From NCBI GenBank assembly GCA_030704615.1, contig CM060734.1:34176042-34240041 (forward strand): 64,000 bases of DNA, in the 5' to 3' direction. The number at the start of each line of letters is the position of its first letter. The first letter of the stretch is position 1. Of this stretch, positions 31,201 to 42,039 are shown piece after piece. This DNA comes from Takakia lepidozioides. Its lineage: Eukaryota > Streptophyta > Takakiopsida > Takakiales > Takakiaceae. Below the pieces are notes generated by a model. It had not been told where the DNA came from. It ran no database searches and worked only from the letters and a program-made list of their open reading frames with translations. The position numbers and the translations under genes were made by a program.

Positions 31201-31383
31201 ACTATCCAACGTCTCCTGTGTCTCTGTGTCTTGCTCAATCTTCCGCAACGCTGGGCTGATTTTGAAATTGACTGCGCATAAGAAACTTGGTGCCTTCGCT
31301 TGGTGCCTGCCATTTCTCTTAGTCTCACAGTTGCTGTAAGGAATTGGAGCACCAATTCTTGTATCACAAGAAGTATGAAGCAC
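28283..31383 (-). CDS. Element G extra ORF downstream of pol (about 1,000 codons, interrupted)
   Basis: Successive minus-strand frames 30859-31383, 30361-30834, 28988-30346 and 28280-28987 form one long protein-like region between pol and the 3' LTR. The first part (FLENYNTSTRSTNV, then TEKYLAEVFHLPS) loosely recalls plant mobile-domain proteins. The middle is acidic, then Gln-rich (QQQQ runs). A long coiled-coil-like stretch follows (LTGQVQTLKQQVETLKGQL), then a Thr/Pro/Gln linker. The last part is unidentified (MGCPSFYIGSYLYRMF). There is no clear signal peptide or transmembrane span, so I do not call it env. A stop at the end of 28988 and frame changes interrupt it. Extra ORFs occur in some plant gypsy lineages (Tat/Ogre), but a downstream sense ORF of this size is unusual. 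Confidence 0.55.
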
Positions 31384-31983
31384 ACTGGAAGTTGTGTATA
31401 CAGCAATTTCCAGTTTGCGGAAGAGAAGGTGAGGAGTTCGCTCCTGGGTTTAAGTAGGGGTTCCTCTCTGTAGGTTTGTCCTCTAACTTCTCTTGAGGTT
31501 CTCGTGGAGGTAATTTTGTCCTGCTGGTTGCCTAGGTTTAAAGCGTGGTTAGCTTTAATTGTTGGGCCCAGGCATACCAAGAAGCATTTAGCCTCAGGTA
31601 ACGGTTTTGAGAAAACTTCATCCCTTTTGTGCTTGATTTTCTTCCGTTGGTTTTTCTTCGTGATTTGTTTTTTAAAACTGATGGTCGTTGATGATTGTCC
31701 AGTTTCGGTCAGTTTATGTTCATCCCTCTGAGCTGTGTTCATCCACTTTGGTATGTGGTCCGTTTTTAGATGGGCGGCGTTGGCACAATACTTGCAGCTT
31801 GGTTTAATGGCTTTGCCCTTATCGTCCGCCGTCTTTTGGCAATCCGTTGGATTGCGCCGTCGTTCCGCCTCTGTGTTATGATCGAAGGGTAGTGGTATAT
31901 GATTACCACTGTCGGTGGGGTGATCTGAAGTGTACATCTCGGAATTTAACACAAGCAGTGACTCGTTGGCCGTTCGTATTCGT
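31384..31983 (-). other. Element G spacer between pol and the extra ORF
   Basis: A minus-strand frame (31158-32015) is open across most of this stretch. It includes CKYCANAAHLKTDH, a possible zinc-binding motif, and a Lys/Arg-rich run (KKNQRKKIKHKR). It overlaps the start of the extra ORF in another frame. Its status as coding is uncertain. Confidence 0.35.
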
Positions 31984-33925
31984 TCACTGTTCTGTAGGGC
32001 ATATGTGTTGGCCACGGTTCACCATACGGTATACGGGGTGGTAATGTTGTCCTCCAGATAAATGGTGGTCTAGCCGTCGTGGTGCCTTGAATTCGTGTTG
32101 CCACTGTCTTAGTACATGCTGATTCACCGTGTCGTGATGAATGTAGTAGGCATTGGTGGTTTCGCGCTCCTCCTCTTCAGTTTGATCTTTCTCGTTGGCG
32201 TATAAATCATGTATAAGGGTTTTGTCATGTATTCCCTGGTAGCCTTTTAACTTGTTAATATTAATTCGTCCCACGAATTCTTGTTCCAAGGTTTGCAAAT
32301 CAACAGTTCCATTGTCATGGACCCTTTTGATTTGAAATGGTCCCATCTATGGCATTTTCAATTTTCCGCCCAGTTTGATCTTCTTGATTTTTGGTAACCA
32401 TAATACAATATCCCCGTCCTGGAAAGATTTCTCTTTCCCTTCGGATGTTCTTTTCCTTCGTTGTTCCTAGATCCGTGCCATATTATCTGCGGCATCTGCT
32501 CGAATTTCTTCCAGATGGAATAATTCATATTCCCTGACTCGTAATGATTCTTCTAAGCCCCATCGTTCATGAGTTCCGGTTTGTAGTGTGGGTATCATAC
32601 ATTCAATGGGTAATAGTGCCTCTGCTCCATACACCAGTTGAAATGTGTATGCTTCGTGGTCACCTTGTATGATGTCCTGAATGCCCATAGTGCTGTGTTC
32701 AATTTGGTGTCCCAATCTGTACGATTGGCATTTACTATCTTGGTTAAGATAGTGCATAATATTTTGTTGGTAGATTCGGCCTGACCGTTTCCTTGAGGAT
32801 AGTAAGCAGTACTCTTGTGATGTACAATCATGAACTCCTCCGTCAAGCATTTTATAGCATCATTTATGAAGTGTGATCCCTGATCACTGACGAATTCCAG
32901 TGGGCAACCAAATCATGTGATGATGTTTTCATATAAGAATTTGGCTATTGATCTGGCAATGTTGTCTCTTAGTGCCTTGGCCTCTACCCATTTGGTAGTG
33001 TAGTCAGTGGCTGTGAGGATGTATTGGTTTTGTGTGTACCTTGTTGGAGGTTTAATGGGTCCCACGAAGTCTAGCCCCCAGCGCTGAAATGGTTTTGTTG
33101 GTAGTATTGGGTGCAGAGTCCCCTTCCCCGTTCGTTCTACTAGTCCCATCCTCTGGCAGACATCACACTGTTGACAGTGTTCATAAGTATCTCCAAATAT
33201 AGTAGGCCACCAGTAGCCTGCTAGTAATATTTTCTTTGCTGTCAGGTCCGAACTGAAGTGTCCACCTGCAATTCCTTCGTGTAGTTCTTGCATTACTGTT
33301 TTGGCTTGGTCTTTGTTTACACATCTTCTCATTATGGAGTCAATTCCTCTTTCGTACAAAATCCCTTTGATTAATGTGTATGGCTTGCTTTTCATTGAAA
33401 GCTTCCTCCTGTCATCTTTGGTGTAACCTTCAAGAAATTTCCCTGTGTTCAGATAGTATTTGATTGGCCATTGCCAATCATCTTGATTCTGATCCTAAAT
33501 ATCTTCTGATTCTTCTTTGGTGACTGTATAAGCTCAAAAACTGATATTGGCCAATTCTCGATTGTTTGTTTCTTCGTTTTCCTTGTCATCTTCTTCTTGT
33601 GGATCTGGCTCTTCTTCAATAATAAGTCCTTCATCAAGAGGTTCATCTTCATCTTCATCCGTGTCGTCCATGAGTTTGAGAGCATCTGGAAGGTCATAGT
33701 CTCCTTGAAACATTCCCAAAGCATTTATAGGATCTGTCTCTTCATCTGGTGCTTTTGGTTGAACAGCAAACAGAAATGAATCGGGAAGTTGATCCTCTAC
33801 CCCCGTGGCTGGCTCTCTTGTAGTAATCCTTGATAGATGATCTGTTGTAACATGTAATCTCCCTGGTTTATGAACAACTTCAAAGTCATACTCATGAAGA
33901 AATAATAACCATCGAGCAACCCTGA
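31984..33925 (-). pseudogene. Element G pol: RNase H end and integrase
   Basis: From the right, the strand encodes the end of RNase H (RVARWLLFLHEYDFEVV), an acidic spacer (DDTDEDEDEPLDEG), and the integrase zinc region ([14 protein letters not shown] to CQQCDVCQ). The DDE core follows ([19 protein letters not shown], then YYPQGNGQAEST), and a C-terminal domain (MGPFQIKRVHDNG to VGRININKLKGYQG). Stops and frameshifts lie at about 33535, 32913 and 32850. The RT and gag are missing: the frame is cut at about 33925, where leader sequence of another element begins. The spacer and integrase differ clearly from the methyltransferase family, so this is a separate lineage. Confidence 0.75.
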
Positions 33926-35484
33926 GAGGGTGGAAAACTACGAGGAAGAGAAGCTAAAGCAATGCCTAACCTCAGCATGCCCTCATCCCAACACTCTTCC
34001 TCTCCTCTCTTCTCTTCCTTCCATGACCATGGGAATATCATGAAGATACTCCTCAAACCGCCCTCCACGAACTTCGAAATTTGGCCTTCAAGACCACATG
34101 CCAGTCCTCAGGCAATCCACCAGTGCCTCCACGAGTCAACACAGGCCATCCACAGGTCAACACGGGCCACCACAGACCAGCATAGGCCCACACAGATCAC
34201 TAGTCACAGCCGTCACAGCCGCACACAGGCCACAGCCCCACAGCCCATCACAGCCCCACAGGTCATAGGTCACAGCCTGTCACAGCCCGTCACAGCCTCA
34301 AAGGCCACAGGGCACAGCCTATCACTGCCAGTCACAGTCCGTCATAGCCCATCACAGCCCCACAGGCCACAGGCCACAGGTCACAGCCCGTCACAGCCCC
34401 ACAGGCCACAGGCCACAACCTATCACAGCCCTACACAGGTGATAGGGTCACAGCATCAGAGGCCACAGCCTGTCACAGCCTGTTACAGCCCATCACAGCC
34501 CCACAGGCCATAGGTCAAAGCCCGTCACAGCCGGTCACAACCCCACATGCCACCTGTCACAGCCCATCACAGCCCCACAGGCCACAGGTCACATCTTGTC
34601 ACAGCCCGTCACAGCCCCAAAGGCCACAGGACAGCCTGTCACAGCCCGCCACAGCCAGTCACAGTCTGTCACAGCCCCATAGGCCACAGGCCACAGGCTG
34701 TCACAGCCCTACACAGGTCATAGGGTCACAGCCCCATAGGCCACAGCCTGTCACAGTCCATCATAGCCCCACGGGCCACAGGTCACAGCCTGTCACAGCC
34801 CCAAAGGCCACATGGCACAAACCATCACAGCCTGTCACAGCCCGTCACAGCCCCACAGGCCACAGGGCACAGCCTGTCATAGCCTATCACAGTCCATCAT
34901 AGCCCCACATGCCACAACCCGTCACAGCCCATCCATGGCCGTTCATGGCAGTTTAGTCATTTCTCCAAAGGGTTTAGCCACGCCAAGCTAGGGTTTGTGT
35001 CTCTTGGACTCTAGGCTTCTTTGCACCGAGCTATAGCGGCTGTGAGGAAATCAGCAAGGTATTCTTGCTCTTTATGGCTCCCACACACCACCAATAGTAT
35101 CTCTAATTCCAAAGGAAGATGTTTGCAACCAAAACTAAGTGCACAAGCTTCATTTTAACTCACAAAACAACGCCATTGATCCCTATGGCGACTAACCAAA
35201 CATGGCTGATTTCCAGCCCTTGTAGGCACTCATTCACGCGCTTTTCTTGACCATAGCACGCCCCTTCGCACCTAATCCTGCCCCTGCACCTGCTGCTTCA
35301 AGAGTTGTGCTCCCTTCAAGCTTGAAGTTGAAACCCCAACTCACATATGCCCTACAAGTGCTTTTCTTTCACCCCAAGTGGAAACCAGCCCTAGCCCTTC
35401 CATTCTAGCTCTCTAAAGCTTGAAAACAAGAGCCTCAATGGGTTGAAGGCATGCTCCACACATGCCCCACTCTCACCATAAGAG
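33926..35484 (-). mobile_element. Leader fragment of a copy-B-like element (inverted)
   Basis: The minus strand matches copy B's leader from about 44190 to 45500: same flanks (AGCATGCTCC..., CTCGTAGTTTCCACCCTC) and the same minisatellite. It is probably the detached 5' part of copy C, separated by element G and a deletion of gag to RT. Its right end abuts an LTR start (TGTCAAG) in plus orientation, as if a further copy had inserted there. Confidence 0.7.
34120..34940. repeat. GTCACAGCC / CACAGGCC minisatellite
   Basis: Dozens of imperfect copies of GTCACAGCCC and CCACAGGCCACAGG stand in variable order. It is the inverted counterpart of the CTGTGACAGG-like array in copy B (about 44720-45330) but longer, so the array has expanded or contracted. 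Open frames across it are repeat artefacts. Confidence 0.85.
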
Positions 35485-35715
35485 TGTCAAGTTATTTTAC
35501 CACTAGTGTGAAGTTAGCTAGAAAATAGCTAGCTTTTATATATTGACATTTGGGATTGACCCAAGTATCAATCCAAGGGCCAATACATGTTTGGGCACCT
35601 GACGTTGTTATCTTCACGGCAGATCGCGGTGGGCTCATCTTTCTCGAGTTGAGCCTCACCACGTCTAGCTATGGCGCCGTAGTGTGGATTCCCCATGGCG
35701 TGGGGTGCACTTGGC
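35485..35715 (+). repeat. Partial segment A (left end) of a methyltransferase-family element
   Basis: Starts TGTCAAGTTATTTTACC and matches the first 230 bp of copy B's A segment, including the hairpin with CTCATCTTTCTCGAG in its loop. It is cut at GGTGCACTTGGCT and joined to element E2 RT sequence. Only the left boundary is a real element terminus. Confidence 0.75.
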
Positions 35716-37886
35716 TCCTGGCTGCAAGTTTCTGGCAAGTGCCTTTGACAGACCCAGCCAAGGAAAAACTGCCTTCACCTGCAAAATGGGATTGTTTCAG
35801 TTTGAGACCATGCCCTTTGGGCTTTGTAATGCCACTGCAACCGTCCAGCGACTGATGGATATAGTGCTTGGTAATCTTCGATGGGAGTGTGCCCTGGTTT
35901 ATGTGGATGACATTAACGTATACTCTTCTAGTTTTGAAGCTCAGATGGTGGATCTTCGAAGAGTCCTCTGCAGGTTACGAGCAGTTGGGTTAAAGGTAAA
36001 GGCAAAAAAATGTGATCTCTGTATGTCTAAATTACGCTTTCTTGGTCATTTGTTATCCGCTGCTGGTATTAGTCCTGATCCCTCTAAGATTGCCGCTGTT
36101 TGGGAGTATCCAACTCCCATAGATAAAAATTGTATTAGGGCCTTTCTTGGCCTGGCCTCCTACTATCGGCGTTTTATCATGCTAAGATTGCGCCACTAAC
36201 ACGTTTGTTATGTAAGGATGTCAGGTTCTTATGGAGTGATCATGAACAACGTGCCTTTCAAAAACTCAAAGTTGCTTTGACCACAGCCCTGTGCTCATTT
36301 TTCCCAACTTTGATGAGCCATTTCTTTTGCAAACTGATGCTTCAGATCTGGCTATCTCTGCTATCTTATGCCAGAAGCGAGATGGGAAGGAGCAGGTTGT
36401 AGCCTATGCTTCCAGAAGGCTAGATCATCATGAGCGTAATTATAGTATTACAGAGAAGGAAGGTCTCGCAGTTATCTTTGGGGTTAAGCATTTTAGGCAA
36501 TACTTAAATGGATGCTCTTTTGTTGTAGAGACAGATCATCTACTCTGAAAGCTCTAAAAACTCCACAAAAGCTCTCTGGCCGCTTAGCTCAATGGGCTCT
36601 CACCCTTTAGATCTTTGACTATGATATCCGTTACAAGAAGGGTAAAGAAAACACCAATGTGGACGCATTAACTTGAGGAAAAACAAAAATTCCAGAGCCT
36701 TACACTACGCTTGATGATCTTACATTTGTATCCCATGCTAATGCTGCTGTTCCGGATTGTGGCCAGGACCTTCTCTCCCTATTTGCAGATACACGGGCTT
36801 CACCACCAGATCTTATGTCCACATGGGACCTGATGTCATTTGTTGCCGGATAGATTGTACAGGGTGCTGCATGAATTAGTTGTTACTGATGAAGACTGGC
36901 TGGTGTTTTCCCTTGTTTACTATTTCTTTTCCTGATTTGGCCTACTATTTTCTTTCACCCTATCCTTGGGACAGAGCTTGCTCTCAAGTGTCTGCCTGTA
37001 TTCACATTAGGCTACATTTTTTTTCTAGGGTCTTGCTATTTTGACTGGAGCTCACCAAGGCAGACACTCCAAGTCAAGCTTGCACTAACCTGTGAGGGTC
37101 TTGTCATGTGTGATCCCCTGTACGAGACTCTTCTCCACAAGTGTAGACATCAGTCTCACTTACCTGGCATCCTTCCCAAGCTCATGCGACAGGTAAACTA
37201 TCATGCCCCATCTCATCGGGAACATGAAGGGAAGCTGTTAAAGGTACTCTTGGTTCGAGGGCAAGAACATGCTGTGGAGGTTCCCAAAAAGAGTTCGGTA
37301 CTTGTTCTCTTAGAATTATTTCATGCTTCACTCTATGCTGTACATTTAGGGGTGCACAAGACTGTCAAAAGGTTGAAGAAAAGTACTATTGGAAGGGCCT
37401 ACATCAGGATGTATCGACCTTCATTCATCAGTGTGTGCCCTGTCAGACTAGAACCCAGCTACCTATAACCCAAGCTCATCTTCCCCTTCAGCCAATCCCT
37501 GTCACTGAATTCTTTGCTCGGGTTGGCCTAGATTTGGTCAGACCTCTCAAAACCACGGCCAAGGGCAATAGCTACATTGCAGTAGCCACTGATTACCTGT
37601 CCAAATGGGTTGAGATCCGGCCTCTGGTTGCTAAGGATAGCGATGAAGTGGCGCAATTCTTTTTTGATGAAGTCATACTTAGGCATGCATGTCCTGCTGA
37701 GATACTTACAGACCAGGGGACCGAGTTTTGCAACCAATTGATGGAGGTCATTTGTTTCAACATGGGGATAAAGCATTGCTTGACTGCTCCTTATAATCCT
37801 CAGTGCAATGGGCTCACTGAAAGGTTTAATAAGACAATGTGCCAGCTCTTGGAAAATAATGGGGCTCTCACGTATGAGTGGGAAAT
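35716..37886 (+). pseudogene. Element E2 pol: RT, RNase H, integrase (left part)
   Basis: A Ty3/gypsy pol starting inside RT. RT includes KTAFTCKMGLFQFETMPFG and catalytic YVDDINVYS (35684-36199). RNase H spans 36205-36700 (LQTDASDLAISAILCQ, YASRRLDHHERNY). An unalignable stretch at 36730-37090 follows, then the integrase (37106-37886) with VGLDLVRPL, LTDQGTEF and NPQCNGLTERFN. Frame breaks occur at about 36195, 36290, 36550 and 37430. It is interrupted at 37886 by element D after the codons for YEWEI. The rest of the protein lies inverted at 41419-42039. Confidence 0.8.
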
Positions 37887-38623
37887 TGTCGCGGCCCTTT
37901 GCCTTGAGGACAGGGGGTTGGGACACAAGAGGGGCTGCCCCTGTGGTGGGGGCAGTGGTAGCGATAGGTATGGGGGGCTGAAGTACCCTTGAGTGCCCAA
38001 GGCACTCAAGGAGGCAGAGGCGCTCACTAGGTGGAGCCCCGCACACCGGGTTGCGGTGGGGGTGGCTCCACAAGGGGTGGTGGTAGCTTAGCGGGACTTA
38101 GTGGGGGTGGCATAGGACTCACCCTGGGGCGGAGACCTCGTGGTGGGAGTCGTGGTGGGAGTCGTGGGGAGTCTTGGGACTCATCACGGTCCATAGGGGC
38201 CGTGGTGGGTGGGCCAAGACTTACCGCGACTCAGCACCGAGAGTCGAGGGTGTTCGTGGTGGTTTGCCATAAAATGACATGGTTGTTTGTGAAACCCCCG
38301 CGGACAGCTACAGAAGTATATATAGGGAGTAGTAACCCCAAGAACGGTGCAAGCCCGTTGGTGACCAAAAACTAGTGAGTAAGCGAGCGAGCCGGAAAGC
38401 GACCAAAGAGTAGGGAGCTGTTCCGGACTGCCAACTACCAAAGGGAATTCCGCTGGTCCCAAATCATTGGAAGGTTCTTTGGGGGATCAAAGGGGGACCG
38501 TTATGCCCCGGTGAGCAGCCGGAGCTCCAAATTGGCCCGGCGGCCAGGTTGGGAGTTATGCGCGCGCATCAAGCGAGTAACTATGACTTGAGGAGGGAGC
38601 TTACCGAAGTGAGGTGCACGACA
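37887..38623 (+). repeat. Element D 5' LTR
   Basis: 737 bp from TGTCGCGGCCC to GTGCACGACA (TG...CA), with a TATATATA box-like sequence near 38318. A related LTR lies inverted at 42040-42761. The left flank ends GAAAT (37882-37886), the target duplication discussed under findings. Confidence 0.85.
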
Positions 38624-38625
38624 CT

Positions 38626-38637
38626 TGGTATCAGAAC
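38626..38637 (+). promoter_or_regulatory. Element D primer binding site (initiator tRNA-Met type)
   Basis: TGGTATCAGAAC, two bases after the LTR, matches the usual plant initiator methionine tRNA complement (TGGTATCAGAGC) except for one base. This contrasts with the self-primer arrangement of copies A and B. Confidence 0.8.
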
Positions 38638-38639
38638 TT

Positions 38640-39368
38640 AGAGTTCAGTACGCGATCGTCCTTGGGATTGGCCTCATCAAGGGGTCGGGCAAGCCAAAGC
38701 GAAAGCGGAACGGCCCAAAAGATGATGATCCTGGTGAGCCCGATGGGGGCGACGTGTCACCGAGTCGGCCGTTTGAGGAAGCGATGCATGTTTCCGAAAA
38801 CGAGGCCGCTCAAGAGCGGGAGGAATCTGAGGAGTCTGAGCCTGAGGAATCCCTGAGAGCTCCGACCGACCAACAGATGCCTCCCATGCCGGCAGCCTTT
38901 TGGGAAGGGTTGTTGGCGCAATTTGGTGGGACGTTGAAAGACGTGTTGAAGGCGGCTAATGCCACTTCCACTAAGGCAAAGTTTAAGGTGAAGCCTAAGG
39001 AACCCGGCACCTTCGAGGGCGTCCGAAATCGGAAGGCACTCAACACCTGGCTCTTGGAGCTAGAGCGGTACTTCCGGGCGGCCAAGTTGAGTGACGAGGA
39101 TCGGGTGGAAGTGGCTCCCACCTATTTGAGGGGCTATGCTCAACAATGGTGGCAGAAACGCCTTCACGACCGAGGTCCAAGCCCGGAAACCTTGAACTGG
39201 AGTGGGTTCAAGGAATTGATGAAGAGGCAGTTCGTGCCCCTCAACGCGTGCTGGCTCGCCCGCGACAAGATGAGGAATTTGAAGCAAACAGATGACATTC
39301 GGGGATATGTCCAGACTTTCAATGTGCTGTTGCTCGAAGTCGGTCAAGGTAGGCAAATTTTCTTGTGA
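38640..39368 (+). pseudogene. gag: Element D Gag (capsid, truncated)
   Basis: The frame encodes a basic and then acidic N-terminus (KPKRKRNGPKDDD, then ESEESEPEE). A capsid-like domain follows (GTFEGVRNRKALNTWLLEL, then YLRGYAQQWWQKR, then LKQTDDIRGYVQTFNVLL), typical of chromovirus-like retrotransposons. The zinc knuckle expected after it is missing: the sequence jumps to the protease region near 39350. No start codon precedes the homologous region in frame close to the primer site, so initiation is unclear. Confidence 0.75.
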
Positions 39369-39995
39369 GTTGTATCAGGAAACTGGCGCATTACGTAAAG
39401 GGAATCAGTTATTGTTCGTGGATGGGATAATATCCGGAACTAATGTGTCGTTGTTGGTGGACACAGGAGCGTCGCACTCCTTCATGACACTGGCAACGGC
39501 ACAAAAGCTGGGACTCCCGACAAGTGACGTGGGGGCCTCTATTGAGGTGCGTTCTGCCAAAAGAGAACATCAATTGGCGACATGTTGGCGTTTGATGTTC
39601 CTCTTCAACTAGGGAGTTGGGAGGGACGTGAAAATTTCACCATCTGCGAGATCGATGGAGTGGATCTCATTTTGGGGATGACCTTTTTGAGCAAATCCGG
39701 AGCGGTCATAGATGGCCGCAAGAGAGTAGTCACGCTGCCATGTGGGAATGATGGCGAGGCCTTACGACTGTCGGAAACGCCCAAACCCGTGGGATGGCGA
39801 ATAAACCTTCTGTCAGCAAGGGAGTGGGCTGTGGAGGAGGCACACGAGCCCCAGTTTTTGCTCTACATTAGAGAAGTGAAGGGAGAAGGCGATGGGGAGC
39901 CCAAGCCCAGATTGGATCAAGGGGATTTTGGAGAAATACCAGGATGTGATGCCGGAGGATTTACCAAGCGGCTTGCCACCGCGAAGAGGAGTTGA
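39369..39995 (+). pseudogene. Element D aspartic protease region
   Basis: Frames 39292-39612 and 39582-39995 encode LLVDTGASHSFMTL (catalytic DTGA) and IDGVDLILGMTFL, the two halves of a retropepsin, separated by a frameshift near 39600. The protein would cleave the Gag-Pol precursor. Confidence 0.75.
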
Positions 39996-40049
39996 CCACA
40001 AGATTGAGGTGATACCGGGATCGAAACCGCCTGCCAAGGCGCCCCCTAC

Positions 40050-41418
40050 CGGTTGAGCCACAGAGAGTTGGTCGAGCTGAAGACTCAGCTCAAAGATCTA
40101 ATGTCAAAGGGGTACATCCGGCCGAGTAACCTTACGGAGCCCCGGTGCTATTCGCAGACAAGAAGGATGGGACGCTGTGGATGTGTGTCGATTACAGGGC
40201 TTTGAATAAGGTGACTATCAAAAACCGGTACCCTTTGCCAAGGATCGACGACCTTTTTGATCGGTTGGCAGGAGCGAAGTATTTCAGCTGGATCGATCTG
40301 CGCTCCGGCTATCATCAAATTCGAGTGGCGGAAGGAGATGAGGAGAAGACCGCGTGCAAGACAAAGTATGGTTCATATGAGTTCTTGGTGATGCCTTTTG
40401 GACTCACCAACGCTCCCGCGATCTTTAGCACGCTGATGAACAGCCTTTTCCAGGAGTGGTTGGATGACTTTGTGATCGTGTACATTGACGACATCTTGGT
40501 GTATTCGAAAACAAAGGAGAAGCACCTGGAGCACCTCAAAAGGGTGTTCCAGAAATTGCGGGAGGGGAAGCTGTATGCCAAAGCTTCAAAGTGCAAATTT
40601 GGGATCACAAAAGTGGAGTTCCTGGGGCATGTGATTACACAGGATGGGATCAGAATGGATGACAGGAAGGTGAGGGCAATCTTGGACTGGGAGCCTCCGA
40701 CTTCGGTCCCGAAGTGCGATCCTTCCTAGGACTCACCTCCTCTTACCGGAAGTATGTGAGAAATTTTGCCAAGATCGCGGGACCGCTATCAGACCTTCTG
40801 TGTAAGTCCAAAGTCTGGGCATGGAATACCTTTTGTGGCCAAGCTTTTGCTGAATTGAAGCAGCGGATGGCGGAAGCTCCAGTCTTGAAAATCCCGGAGT
40901 TCAATCGTCCGTTCGAGATTCATACAGATGCATCGGACTTCGCGATTGGGGGTGTACTGATGCAAGATGGATGTCCAGTGGCTTACGAAAGTAAGAAACT
41001 GAATGAAGTGGAGCAACGGTGGCCGACGCACGAGAAAGAGATGAAGGCGGTGGTGCACTGTCTTGAGCTTTGGCGCCACTATGTTGGTTCCAACCCAGTG
41101 AAGGTGTTCACGGACAATGTCACGGTGAAGTATTTTGCCACGCAGCCCAAGTTGTCCCCAAAACAACTTAGGTGGCAAGATACTTTGGCGGTGTTCGACG
41201 TGGATATCCAGTACAAACCGGGACGGGACAACGTGGTGGCCGATGCTTTAAGTAGAAAGCAGCAGCTTATGTTGGTGTACAGGGGCGAGACGGCGCTCCA
41301 AAGGAAGATCCGGAAGGCTTGCCGGAAAGATGAGCTGGCGAAGTCCGTGATGCAGGACTTGAGGATGGGGGTTAAATCGCAGTTCCACTTGCAAAATGGA
41401 TTGCTACACTACCAGCAA
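40050..41418 (+). pseudogene. pol: Element D reverse transcriptase and RNase H
   Basis: Frames 40145-40729 and 40714-41418 encode RT ([20 protein letters not shown], then [13 protein letters not shown], then [10 protein letters not shown]) and RNase H (FEIHTDASDFAIGGVLMQ, then HEKEMKAVVHCLELWRHYV, then NVVADALSRK). Frameshifts lie near 40140 and 40720. The protein is cut at 41418 (GLLHYQQ), before the integrase, by joining to inverted E2 sequence. Confidence 0.8.
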
Positions 41419-42039
41419 GTGATCACAAATCAAAACAAAGCCAATCCAAAACAATTTGTCACAATGCTGAGAATCCTCAGCAGCAGGGTCCTCCGTCGCA
41501 CGCCGCTTGCGAGGTGTGAGAATCACATGCCGATTTTCAACATTCAGACATATAAGGTCAAACTGCAAACGAGAGGGGACGAGTTGAGACACATGAACTG
41601 TGTCCTTGAGCGCAGCAGTGGAGGCATGTTGGGGTAACAAACGATATTGCCTGCCAGGAAGGATCTCTGCAATCAAATAGGGCCCATCAATTCGAAGCTT
41701 GGCCTTGGAAACCTGCTTGCCAAGTTGAAGACGAACACACACGGTCTGGCCGATAACAAAACTCTCAGAGTACACCACCCGTCGGTTGTAGTATTTGGCC
41801 TGGGCAACCTGAGCCACTGCAATGTTGTGCTTGGCAGTCTCCCTCAAGCTCAACCTGTGAGCAGTCAGTTGTTCCAAAAACAGATCCCAATCGGGAGGTT
41901 CCTGCACTTGTATCTGTAAGACAGGGACATGTAACGGGGTCCTAGCCTTTCTACCATACAATAATTCAAAAAGAGAGAATCGAGTGCTAGCATGAACGGA
42001 AGTTCTATAAGCAAAGATAAGCACATGCAAGGTGATTTC
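41419..42039 (-). pseudogene. Element E2 pol C-terminal part, inverted
   Basis: The minus strand continues E2's integrase where 37886 stops: FAYRTSVHASTRFSLFELLY, then VRLQLGKQVSKAKLRIDGPY and LPQHASTAALKDTVHVSQL, an integrase C-terminal region. It begins with GAAAT at 42039-42035 beside the element D LTR. The left edge at 41419 joins element D RNase H. Confidence 0.8.

Noticed and set aside
28283-31383. Envelope gene in element G
   Set aside because: No signal peptide, hydrophobic fusion segment or transmembrane anchor visible.
33962-34513. Open frame of repeated HSPSQPHRPQATG type
   Set aside because: Product of the inverted minisatellite; no start context, no conservation of frame.
34120-34940. 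CRISPR-like array
   Set aside because: Irregular short units without constant repeats and unique spacers, in a plant nuclear genome.
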